Assembly (NCBI GenBank): GCA_037044905.1
Contig: JBAOKB010000020.1
Coordinates: 1,364,001 to 1,428,000, forward strand
Source of the DNA: Hortaea werneckii
Lineage: Eukaryota; Ascomycota; Dothideomycetes; Mycosphaerellales; Teratosphaeriaceae
DNA length: 64,000 nucleotides
Direction: 5' to 3'
The notes beneath the pieces were generated by a model. It was not told the DNA's origin. It did not search any database and worked only from the letters and a program-made list of their open reading frames with translations. The position numbers and the translations under genes are program-made. Every line of letters starts with the position of its first letter. The stretch's first letter is position 1. This document shows positions 22,596-33,138 of the stretch, piece by piece.

Positions 22596-25500
22596 ATGGA
22601 GGATTCATTCAGAACACAGGAGCGGATGAGGGAGAAGTGGCAGGAGAATATCGACGTCCACGATCCCGAGGCCACCAGAATCGCCTACTTCAGACGCCTG
22701 TACGAGCGCTTAAGAGACGAACTGCCCCGGTACGAATTTTACGAGACCTTCACGCCTTTCCACTCCAGTTACGATGATTGGCATATCTTTGGTCGACGTC
22801 GAGCGCGCAAGGAGACCGCGCGCAAGGCGAGCACCTCGAGCACATCACGACCGAACAGTACGAGGACCCAATCCGACTTTGATCAGAGCGCGGATGACGA
22901 GAGTGCCAAAGAGAAAGATTTCTACGTGGTCGCTCGGGTGTCGACCCATCATCTACGGTTGGAACGGGAGTTCAAGCTTGTGCGAGAGCTCGAGGGGAGC
23001 GAGGGTGCATTGCGCCACATACCACGCACGATCGAATTCGGCCGCTTGCCGACCCGAAGAGATGGCGAACACCTTCTTTCGTATGCCATCACCGAAGCAG
23101 CAGGGCCCAACTACCTGCGCGATCTGGTCGAGTTCGGCCCAAACTACTACTTAGGAAGTCCCAACTCTCCACAGACTAGACGCACTCGCCAGGTCCCATT
23201 GCTGACATTTCTGGACTTTGCGGTAGGCGCAGCAGAGTGCTGCGAGCTGTTACACCATGGCCACGAGATAGTGCATGGTGAGCTACGTGGTGATGCCTTT
23301 CATTACAACCAAGAAACCGGAGACGTAAAGCTCATCTGCTTCGGGAGCGGGACTAGGAGTTTCGAGCACGGCCTTACATCCGCTGGCTGGGCGAGTTTGA
23401 TGTCTGAGCGTGGACTGGAACATAAATTGCAGTTTATTGCACCTGAGCAGACGGGCCGTTTGCCTGCCGAGCCTGACTCGAGGACAGATATATACTCGTT
23501 GGGGATCCTGTTCTACACCATGCTGACCGGCCACCCGGCTTTCGAAGGCAGGACGCCTCTTGACATTATGCAGAATGTGCTTTCTCGGAAGACGCCTAAC
23601 GTCTCAGCCGTAAGACCGGACGTTCCCGACGCACTCTCCGCAGTGGTGCACAGGATGACTCACAAGAATAAAGAGGATCGATACAATTCGGCCTCCGGAG
23701 TAAAGCACGACCTTCAAGAACTTAAGCGCATCTTAACCGACGGCGACCAAAAAGCGCTTGCGAACTTCAAGATCGCAACCAATGACGTTTCGTGTTTCTT
23801 CTGCTTGCCGGCACAACTAGTCGGGCGTGACCAACAACGGAAGGTCATGCTCGATGTCATTGAGAAGGCTGCGCAGCGTTCAGCCCGAGCCGCTCCAATA
23901 ACCAGAAAAGGGCTTTACAGTCTCAGCTCTGGATCGTCTATGCTCTCCAGCGAACGGCCTGCAGATGTGTCACTTCTGGATGACATAATCAGCGAGTCCA
24001 CGTCTTCTGGAGAGCGGGATCGCGAGTCTCGCATGGGCTCCTTGCCCGACCTTGGGATGGCCCTACCACAGCTTGAACTGCAGAGGACTAAGCAATTATC
24101 GCAAGAGAGCATCCATTCAAATGATCCGACAAGTAGCCAGGATAGCTCCGATCTCAAACCGTTAGAGGCGCAATCATCGCATGATAGCCGTTCTGTCCAG
24201 AACCCGGAGTCCAGTCTTCCGCGGACAGCGTCTGGATTCAACCTCAACGGCGATCACAGCACCATTTTGAGGACTGCCCAAAAGCTGAAGAAGAAGGGCA
24301 GATCGGAGATCGTAGCCATCTGTGGTGCCGCTGGCTTTGGCAAGTCCTCACTTGTGCAGCATGTTGCACCTTTGGCTAGGAAGCATGGGTATTTCACAAC
24401 CGCGAAATTCGACCAAGTGCGCAATTCGCCCTTCGATCCGCTTATAAGAGTCATGTCTTCTTTGTTTAGACAAATATTCTCGGAGCACGATGTCAATTCG
24501 CCTTTCCACGAGAACATTCGGACGCTCGTCCGACCTTACTGGCCCTCATTACATTCCGCTCTCGAGCTCCCGGAATGGCTTTTAGGCCCCACCAACCATA
24601 CGAAGCCGACACCTAATGGCAAGATCCTGCCTGGAAGCACTGCTGCTTTAAATGGCACTGGCCACCCGCCTTTTGAAAGAAAGATGTGCAATGTACAGTC
24701 CACTGCAGATTGGCTCCGATCTGGTGGTTCGAGCAAGACATCTCGCTTCATGCACATCTACCTAAATACACTGCGTCTCTTAGCGGTGCAACGCTTCGTT
24801 TCGTTCTGCCTGGATGACCTACAATTTGCCGATCAAGAAAGTCTTGACTTGTTGCAAATGATTGTGTCAGCACACATCCCAGTCGTCATCATCTTGACAT
24901 ACCGCGATGAAGAATTGCTCACCCCGCAAATGCGCAAGCTGGTTGATCGAGCTCACCAAGTCCGTATGGGCCCATTCTCTGATGAGGAAACAGCGGAGTA
25001 CGTCTCACAGACCTTGCATCGTCCAAGCGAGTATTGTCTACCGCTCGCTGCTGTCGTCCAAGAGAAGACACAGGGAAATCCATTCTTCGTGCGGGAAATG
25101 CTTGATACCGGATACAGGACCAAGTGCATTTACTACTGCTGGAAGTGCTCGCAATGGGAATATAATGTGGAGAGACTGTTCCATCATTTCGCCAGTCCAG
25201 ATGAGGGTCGATTCTCCTCCAACGACTTCATTGCTAGGCGCCTTAAGGGCATGTCAGTAAATGCCCAAACGCTCCTTGCGTGGGCAGCAATGTTGGGGCA
25301 AAGCTTCTCCTTCACACTTATGAAGTACGTCATGAGCTGCGAGTGCAGCAAGGCCTCGCCAAAAGAGCTGATACCTCAGACTATCAACGACCCAGTGGAT
25401 GGGTTGCAGGCTTGCATAAATGCCTACGTAATCATGCCTACGGAGGAGGAGGATCGCTTTAAATTCAGTCATGATCGCTACATAACAGCTGCGGATACAC

Positions 25501-28500
25501 TTTGCGAGCCTTACAAGAAAGAAGAGATGCACTACGTGATTGCGAGCGCTTTGATGAAACATCTGCCGTTCGATCCAGCACAGCACTCGAACAAGATGCT
25601 ATTCGAGCAAGCAAGGCACGTTTGTAAGGGAATTACTGCTGTCAAGAAGCGAGCGGCAACGACGGTACCACATCGTGACCTCCTGTACCAGGCTGCAGAG
25701 ACGGCTAGAGAGTCAGGTGCAAGAAAGCTTGGTCTGTACTACTTCAAGCACTGTCTCGATCTGCTGCCACAAGATGAGGGCAAGCGATGGTCTGCTACAG
25801 AGCAAGAAAGCAGCTATGGCGAGACCCTCACGCTGCTCACCCGGGGTGCTGAAGCCTATTGGTATGATGGACAGCTTGACCAAGCGGCCAAACTTCTTAG
25901 CGAAATCAGTAGGCACGCGAAAGACGCTTCGGACAAAGCACCGGCTGCCATTATCAGCTCTAGGCTTCGCGCGCAGCAGGGTGCCACTGTCGACGTGTTT
26001 CAAACCCTTCAAGCGGCTTTACACGCTCTTGGAGTCGATGTCGAATCTAAATCGTACAAAGAGTGCGACGAAGGATTCAAACAGCTTCTGCCACACTTGC
26101 AAGCGAAGCAGACACAGCTGCAGGAAATACAGCTCCAGGAAATTAGTCGAGAAGTGCAGACGCTAGGGGCCCTTTTCGTCGAGCTGCTCTCCGCCAGCTT
26201 CTGGACGGATGCCTTAATGTTCTACCAAGCGACTCTCAAACTTATGCAACTGTTCTTGGACAAGGACGTTGTTTTCCCGCACGTGGGTCTCGGCTTTGTG
26301 CACCTTGCTAGCATCGCTGTGTACCGCTTCGATCTCGTCAAGGTCGGGTTGGAGCTCGGTGACATCGCGCTGCGCATTTTTGACGCTTTCCCCCACGAGC
26401 ACTATACCATCGGTCGGGGGCTCACGCTTCATGCGCTTTTCCTGGGCCACCTTCAATCAGAATGGCATGACAGTTTCCATTCCCTCAATCGCGGTCTAGA
26501 GGCATCTTCCATAGCTGGTGATAAGATACTGCATCTCTTGAACGTGGGCGTCGTCGCGGCGTACAGGGTATACGCTTCAGAGGATCTCGCAGAGGTTGAG
26601 GCCTTCATTTCAAGCGTGGCTGAGGAGTTTCCTGACTGGCAGGAGAACATGCGGGGCGGCGCCATGTTGACAGCTGTGCGGCAGTACGTCAGAGCCTTGC
26701 AAGGCAAAACCTATGCTAGGACCTCTAACGATGTGTTGAGCGATAATGAGCACTCGACCCGGGAATACACCAAAATGGTCTGCTCAGCTACTTCGAATCC
26801 AGAACGACCCATGACCATTTACAAGAGTTACCAGCTGGTCACTTTGTACCGTTTCGGCTATTACAAGGAGGCTCTTGCTCTCGGGGAAGACATGCTACCT
26901 GCGATTGACGAGGTTTGGTGCATGAGGTACACTTATTCGGACATGTTCTACATGTCACTCTGCGTCATTGCAATGTTACGGGATAAGCCTGATAGGAATG
27001 ATCGCGACGAACTGCTCCAGAAAGTCGAGGACTGGCGGGCGAAGATCAAGATAGCGTCGAGCTGCAACAGCGTCAACTACGAGTTGTTCCTGGCCATGCT
27101 GGACGGCGAAGTCGCTGACGTGAACGGGCAATACGGTACAGTGCTGCAGCACTACGAACGGGCAATCAATCACGCAGTGCTCCATGGCTTTGTCTTAGAT
27201 GAGGCATTGAGCTTGGAGCTTTACGCCGACTTCCTTGTTCGGCGCGGAGCTTCCAGGCCGGCTCGCGGCATCTTAATGGATTCAATCCATGCTTACAGGA
27301 GGATCGGCGCTTTCGGCAAAGCTGATCATGTGGCTGCAAAGTATGAGTACGTGCTTTACGGCACAAGAAGTCTATCTATGCAAGATGCCAGTACGCAGAC
27401 GGAAGAGAATCCGATCAGGGATCACCTCAACACCTATAGGCTAGACAACATCACAAGCCACACGGAGCCACAAGCACCTGACGACCGTACCCAGCAATGG
27501 TTAGAACCGAACCTCGCTGTCAGTGGGGCTCAGATGATGAAAGAACCGCCTGCTGCACTTTCTGGCGGGCTATCAGCGGCTGGATTAGATATGATCGATC
27601 TTGCTAGCATTCTGGAGTCGTCGCAAGTGCTCTCCTCAGAGCTTAACGTTGACAAACTGCTCTCAAAGCTCTTGGAGATCATCGTCGACTCAACGGGAGC
27701 AGACCTTTGCGGCCTCGCCGTTGAAGGCGACAATACCAACTGGGTTGTTGCTTCAGTCAGCGCGGGAGACGGGTCACGAAGCCCAGCGATGGGACTCCTC
27801 TGGAGGAGATTGAAGACCAAGTCGCGAAGCAAATAACTCTGTATGTGCTCCGATTCAAGGAGCACGTGTTCTTGCGAAACGTCCTGGAAGACGAGCGATT
27901 TGCCGCTGTTTCCCAGTCCTGGCTACAGAAGCATCCCGATGGAGCATCAATGATCGCTGTACCGATATTGCATGGCGATAATGTTCTGCTTGGCAGCTTG
28001 TACTGTCAAGCGGCTCCCAATACGTTCACCGAGCGAACCGTCACCCTTCTCAAGCTTCTAGTCAATCAGATCGCAATTTCGATCTCAAACGCTCTGCTCT
28101 TCAAAGAGGTTGAGAAGGTGTCTGCACGAAACTCGTCAATGCTCGAGGTGCAGAAGCAGGCACTCTCTCAAGCACGGGAAGCGGAGAAGAAGGCCAAGGC
28201 AGCTGAAGCGAAGGCTATGGAAATGGTGCGGCTGAAAGACGAGGCCGCAAAGGCTAAGTCCATGTTCTTGGCCAATGTCTCGCACGAGCTGCGGACTCCG
28301 TAAGTGTTCACACTTTTCAACGATCAAGAAGCTGTACTGACAATGCGTGTAGGCTCAATGGTGTAATTGGTATGAGTGAAATGCTCAAGAACACACCACT
28401 CTCGAAAGAGCAAGAAGAACATGCCGATTCCATTCGCGTATGTGCCGATACCCTACTTTCTGTCATCAACGACATCCTCGATTTTTCGAAGCTTGAAGCT

Positions 28501-29805
28501 GGCAAGATGCAAGTGTTCTCGGTTCCGCTGTCACTCACCGAGACCATCGGCGAGGTCGTTCGCGCCTTGTCGTACACGAACCTGGAGCGCAACCTTCAAA
28601 CGATCGAAAAGCTGGAGCTGGATAAGAATTTGATTGTCATGGGCGATCCGGTGCGACTTCATCAGATCCTGATGAACCTAATGTCGAACGCCTACAAGTT
28701 CACTGCTAAGGGGAGCGTCACCGTTCACGCGAGAGTCGACTCTCAGGATGACCAGTATATCAATGTTACGGTCTCTGTCAAGGATACGGGCATTGGTATT
28801 TCTGAAGAGCAACAGAAGAAGCTCTTCCTCCCATTCTCTCAAGCGGATAGCAGCACTGCAAGAAGCTATGGTGGCACTGGTCTGGGCTTGTCAATCTGCA
28901 AAGCGATCATTGAGAATGTGATGAAGGGTCGCATCTGGCTAGAGAGTACCCCTGGAGTCGGCACGGCCGTCTCCTTCTCACTGCCCTTCAAGAAGGTCAA
29001 GTCATCAAATGCGGGCGAGCAGAACGGAACATCTTCTCAACGCCCAAGCCGAGAAGCCAATCCTATGGCAATCTTTACACCGCCAGCAGAGGAGAATGGC
29101 AGGCAGATCATCAGTCTGGCTGGCATCCCACGCGACAAGCTCAAGGTCTGCATCGCCGAGGACAATCCAATCAATCAAAAGATCGCCATCAACTTTGTGA
29201 AGAAGCTTGGCTTCCTTTGTCAAGCCTTCGGCGATGGACAACAAGCTGTGGATGCGCTTGGTAAAGCGAGCAAAGAGGGCGACCCATTCCACCTTGTGCT
29301 AATGGACGTCCAGATGCCAGTCCTGGATGGCTACAATGCGACGCGAGAGATACGCAAACATCCTGACCCGAAGGTGAGAGACATACTGGTGATCGCCATG
29401 ACCGCTAGTGCCATCCGCGGGGATCGCGAAAAATGCTTGGAGGCTGGCATGAACAACTACCTGGCCAAGCCGGTCAGAGCCGATATGCTGAAACAGATGT
29501 TGGAGAGCTATCTCAACCAGCCAAGTAGGGCTATGCCGAATCTGCAGCAGGAAACGAACAACTTGGTCAACACGACGCTAGGAGGTGAAGGATCCAGCGA
29601 TCCGAAGGAGAATCAGCAGCCACAGCAGGCGACTGGTGCGGCGTCAAATGAGCGGCAGAGGGAGCAGCCGCCCGAAAGGCCGAAGAGCGCACGTCACAAT
29701 GTGACGGAACTGCGTTTGAAGCCGGAGGAAATGGTGAATAAACCTCAAGATCCAGGCTCTACAGCAGGACAGCAGAACTTGGGTGGTCAGAATTCGAAAC
29801 GTTAG
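22596..29805 (+). CDS. Group X-type hybrid histidine kinase, frame broken once
   Basis: Very large sensor of about 2390 residues, like S. pombe Mak2/Mak3 (peroxide sensing through the Spy1/Mpr1 phosphorelay). Order: kinase-like domain about residues 100-390; AAA/TIR-type ATPase with Walker A GAAGFGKSS at 577 and Walker B-like FCLDDLQFAD; long helical TPR-like middle; GAF near 1665-1830; coiled coil; HisKA with SHELRTPLNG (His codon 28283-28285); HATPase with NLMSNAYKFT, DTGIGI and GGTGLGLSI; and a receiver with LVLMDVQMP (Asp codon 29305-29307) and the AKP lysine. The kinase-like part has HGELRGD and CFG instead of HRD and DFG, so it is probably a pseudokinase. A 53-base intron (28300-28352, branch TACTGAC) splits the H-box. 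At 27771-27773 the frame shifts by one base, in a GGG run inside GAF. Upstream of it the frame stops at 27836. Downstream homology (TPLEEIEDQVAKQITLYVLR) continues in another frame. Either a one-base loss (mutation or sequencing error) or an unusual recoding site is involved. Confidence 0.87.
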
Positions 29806-30407
29806 CATGGTGAAAAGAATGATCTGATCACGTTTGTGGCAGGTCCACATGCATATTGAGCGTTCAGTTTGGCGTTGGTTGGGGGGTGGATGCGGACGTC
29901 CACTTGCACTCCCTTGTCTATGCTGGTGGGATGGTGTTTGGTGGCGATTAGAGGGAAAGGGTCTGTTTCTTACACGTGACGTTGTGGTCAACATTGTGCC
30001 TTTGGCTTGTTGGCCGCTATGCATTTGTATGTATTTTAGCAAATCTATCAACATTGAATCTTTACCAAGTCGAGCCATGCTACCCAGACGACAGCGCCGT
30101 GCAGATATTGTACCGGCCTCGCAGGTTGTATCTTATCGCCGCATTTCGCTGTATTTCTCTAGTGCAACTCAGCCGAGGTCCTAGACGCAAGCACGTGACT
30201 AGACGTGGCTTGACGTAAAGCACGCTGATTGGCGGGGATCGAGAACTCCGTCATCGCTCGCTTTGACCTTTGCATCAATCGCTCAGCGAAACAACTCTCC
30301 AGACACTACACTTTCTCATCACCACATCACTTCCAGGTCAACAAACGACGACTCCTACCATCACAAGTTGATACCTAGGAAACAAGTAAATCAGTAACAA
30401 AATCAAG
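29806..30407. other. intergenic, 3' flank of kinase and ISU1 promoter
   Basis: No gene seen. The part nearest ISU1 holds the motif group listed separately at 30192-30232 and a pyrimidine-rich leader just before the ATG. Confidence 0.5.
30192..30232. promoter_or_regulatory. CACGTG, TGACGTAA and CCAAT motifs upstream of ISU1
   Basis: A palindromic CACGTG (30192-30197), a CRE-like TGACGTAA (30211-30218) and a reverse CCAAT box (ATTGG, 30228-30232) lie within 41 bases, 176-216 bases before the ISU1 ATG. CCAAT-binding complex plus HapX controls iron-using genes in many ascomycetes. Motifs are seen; that regulation is inferred. Confidence 0.35.
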
Positions 30408-31055
30408 ATGTTCAAGAGAGTCCTCGCCACCGCGCCAGTGCAGGCCAGCCGAGCCTTCCAGGGCGCTGCCCGCCCATCAACCACCTCCTTCGCTCGCGCC
30501 GTCGCACCTGTCGCCCAGCCAGCTCGGAGAAGCTACCACGAGAAGGTCCTTGACCACTATAACAACCCGCGGAATGTCGGCAGCATGGGCAAGACCCAGG
30601 AGGACGTCGGCACCGGTCTGGTCGGTGCCCCCGCTTGTGGCGACGTGATGAAGATTCAGATCAAGGTGGACCCGAAGAACGACACCATCACCGACGTCAA
30701 GTTCAAGACTTTCGGCTGCGGCTCAGCGATCGCCTCTAGCTCATACCTGACCGAGCTCGTGAAGGGCATGACTCTGGAGCAGGCCGGCAGAATCAGGAAC
30801 ACCGAGATTGCCAAGGAGCTTTCTTTGCCACCGGTCAAGCGTAAGTTCCCAAGCCGTGTTCACGTATTACAACCTCAGAAGCTGACGTTTACCACAGTTC
30901 ACTGCTCTATGTTGGCTGAGGACGGCATCAAGTCGGCCATCTCCAACTACTACACCAAGAACCCGAAGGCCAAGCAGACCGACCTTGGCGGCACTGGCGC
31001 CGCCATGCCCAACATTGAGGTTGAGAAGCTTCCCGCCGACGCACCGACCGCCTAA
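30408..31055 (+). CDS. ISU1: Mitochondrial iron-sulfur cluster scaffold Isu1
   Basis: Scaffold on which the Nfs1-Isd11 desulfurase complex assembles [2Fe-2S] clusters in the matrix; it hands them over with the Ssq1/Jac1 chaperones. Two exons (30408-30840, 30898-31055) give 196 residues. An N-terminal presequence rich in R, A, S and lacking acids precedes the mature start YHEKVLDHYNNPRNVGS. Cluster-ligand cysteines are seen in GAPACGD, FKTFGCGSAIASSS and LHCSMLAEDGI. The LPPVK motif bound by the Hsp70 sits just before the last one. The 57-base intron (GTAAGT...ACAG) falls between LPPVK and the HCSMLAED cysteine. It is a multiple of three with no in-frame stop, so retention would insert 19 codons and still be translated. 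The spliced form restores LPPVKLHCSM and is clearly the functional product. Confidence 0.96.
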   Translation: MFKRVLATAPVQASRAFQGAARPSTTSFARAVAPVAQPARRSYHEKVLDHYNNPRNVGSMGKTQEDVGTGLVGAPACGDVMKIQIKVDPKNDTITDVKFKTFGCGSAIASSSYLTELVKGMTLEQAGRIRNTEIAKELSLPPVKRKFPSRVHVLQPQKLTFTTVHCSMLAEDGIKSAISNYYTKNPKAKQTDLGGTGAAMPNIEVEKLPADAPTA

Positions 31056-31453
31056 GAGGTTGAAAAGTGCGTGCGTGCGTTGATCTTTCTGTCTTCTTTG
31101 TCGGTTTAGCGAGCTTTGGGTGGCACTTGTGAGGCGTTCGGGTAGGATGCTCGCAGATTGCAGCAGACTGTGTATACCCTAAGATACGATAACAAATCGC
31201 TTTATTCACTGTACTTCTATCCTACCCTCTGTTTCTTCCTTTCCCTTTTAATCGTGTGCGGGGTTGTCTGGTAATTCTGCTGCCTTCGGCAAAAAGCCAA
31301 TCGGCGACAGCTGCGCGACATTCAAGACGTGTCTCTTTGTGTTGATATCCATCAGCATCGCTGCTGTACCACGTTCACCTTTATTTTGAAAGAGTTCTGA
31401 GTCTCCTTAGGTTGAGGGATAAGGTGACCTTGAAACTGAAACCAATCTCGAAA
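31056..31453. other. intergenic
   Basis: 3' flank of ISU1 and upstream region of the hydrolase gene. The downstream frame stays open upstream of 31454, but only from a TTG at 31412; nothing else is recognisable. Confidence 0.5.
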
Positions 31454-32851
31454 ATGACCCTTGAGCGTCTGACCAAAATCGTGACGGCGGACACGCTGCA
31501 CCTGGCTGGTGTCCCGTCAGCATCGATAGGTATCCTCGAGGATGGCAAGATATCAGCAACAGTCATCACAAACGGCGCAGAAAATGCCGAGACTTTGTAC
31601 CAAGCATGCAGCATCTCGAAAGCCATTACGGCGCTCGCGGTAGCTAAACTCGTTGACGAGGGCCACTTCTCGTATGAGACTCGAGTTGGACAACAGATCT
31701 CACGAGTCGTGCTAGCCGGTATGCTGGAGCCTTCAACTGCGCACCTTATGGACCATGTTACGGTTAAAATGCTGCTCTCACATACTTCTGGGCTTTCACA
31801 ACACGGTTTCCCTGGCTATAGCGGGGAGACGCCACACGTTGCGGATATTCTCTCTGGCAACTCACCTTCCAACACACCAAAAGTGAGATTCGACTCCTTT
31901 CCTGACGCTCAGTTTAGTTATTCTGGGGGAGGTTTCACCGTACTTCAGGTGTTTCTGGAGCAAGTCCTGCAGCGACCATTCCAGGATATCATGTACGAAA
32001 CGGTTCTTCAACCACTGCATATGACGCGGAGCACATATAGCGACTTGCATCCTGATGAAGCCAACTATGCCAAAGCTCATCTCACTGCCTCCGTGCAAGC
32101 CAGTGTGGAATACAACAAGTTCGCTGAACTGGCTGCAGCGGGCCTCTGGACAACGCCGACCGACCTTCTCAAAGCTATAAGTGCGGTGCAGAAGTCCTTG
32201 CTGAGCAAGTCTGGATTCCTCAAACCTGCCACCGCAAAGGAAATGCTCACGCAGATCCCTCAAGATAGTGGGCTGACCAACATGGCTTTGGGATGGGGCT
32301 CAGACGCTTCGGTCTTTGGTCATAGTGGCGACAATGACCCTGGGTATCAGTGTTATGTTTTTGGCGCTCATGGGGGCATGGTCAATGAAGATCTAGGGAC
32401 TAAGGGCGCGAGGGAAAGGTCAATGCTACCGCCCCTCAACGGACTCGCGGTGATGACGAATTCGGTCGAGGGAATGAAGCAAATTAAGAAAATTGTCGGT
32501 GCCGTTTTCTTCCTCAAACAGTGGCCGCGCTTTCCATCTCTGGTCTGTCAATTTGGAAAGGCTGACTTTGTGCCATATGGTGTTCAAGCGGAGACAGGAG
32601 ACGAATGGCGGAAATGGACCGGGCGCTGGGAGGGTGGCTGGTCGTTGGTGGACAAACATGGTAGACCATCACTGGCATTCAACGACCTCCCGCCGCAAAG
32701 CCTTGTGCCAGCGGCGATGCCTTTGAATGCCAATGAACACATGTTTGTAGCAGATGGCCTTGGAGTGGCGGTGAGAATGATGCTGAAGGATGGTAAGCCG
32801 GTGATGGAGGTGACTCAAGGTGGCGGAAGCAAGATTTTGAGTCCAGAATGA
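31454..32851 (+). CDS. Beta-lactamase-fold serine hydrolase
   Basis: Single exon, 465 residues from the first in-frame ATG (31454). It has the class C beta-lactamase/penicillin-binding-protein fold: the SxxK motif is SISK at residues 53-56 within LYQACSISKAITALAVAKLV, followed by VTVKMLLSHTSGL. The second motif is YSG at 156-158 (in QFSYSGGGFTVLQ) instead of the usual YxN. The third is HSG in VFGHSGDNDPGYQC. The C-terminal quarter resembles the small beta-barrel add-on (WTGRWEGGWSLVD) found in esterase-like members. Fungal relatives include esterases, transesterases of polyketide pathways and hydrolases of unknown substrate. No biosynthetic cluster is nearby. No signal peptide is obvious, so a cytosolic enzyme is likely; the substrate is unknown. 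Confidence 0.85.
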   Translation: MTLERLTKIVTADTLHLAGVPSASIGILEDGKISATVITNGAENAETLYQACSISKAITALAVAKLVDEGHFSYETRVGQQISRVVLAGMLEPSTAHLMDHVTVKMLLSHTSGLSQHGFPGYSGETPHVADILSGNSPSNTPKVRFDSFPDAQFSYSGGGFTVLQVFLEQVLQRPFQDIMYETVLQPLHMTRSTYSDLHPDEANYAKAHLTASVQASVEYNKFAELAAAGLWTTPTDLLKAISAVQKSLLSKSGFLKPATAKEMLTQIPQDSGLTNMALGWGSDASVFGHSGDNDPGYQCYVFGAHGGMVNEDLGTKGARERSMLPPLNGLAVMTNSVEGMKQIKKIVGAVFFLKQWPRFPSLVCQFGKADFVPYGVQAETGDEWRKWTGRWEGGWSLVDKHGRPSLAFNDLPPQSLVPAAMPLNANEHMFVADGLGVAVRMMLKDGKPVMEVTQGGGSKILSPE

Positions 32852-33138
32852 TGAGAGTAATACGGAGCGTGGTGTGTGAGTCTCTAATTGGTTGGTGTGG
32901 ACGAAATCATTGCGGACTCGTTCCACTTGTTGGCAACTTCAAACCTGATCCATTTCATGTAGTGCACGTGACGTATGCGGTCGTGGTTACGGCTGCTCCC
33001 GTCAACCCGAGCTCCGAATAATCTCGACTTCCGGATGGGGCGTCATTTGAATCCACCTCGACTTTCCTCGTCGCCTCCCAGACAGACCACACCAACACCT
33101 ACCTTGTTGACTCCATCAACACCCACCACCCAGACAAC

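Noticed and set aside
27744..27781. A 38-base intron (GTTGTT...GAAG) that would bridge the kinase frame break
   Set aside because: It is shorter than any other intron here, has a poor donor and no branch site, and would delete a conserved GAF strand; a one-base loss is simpler.
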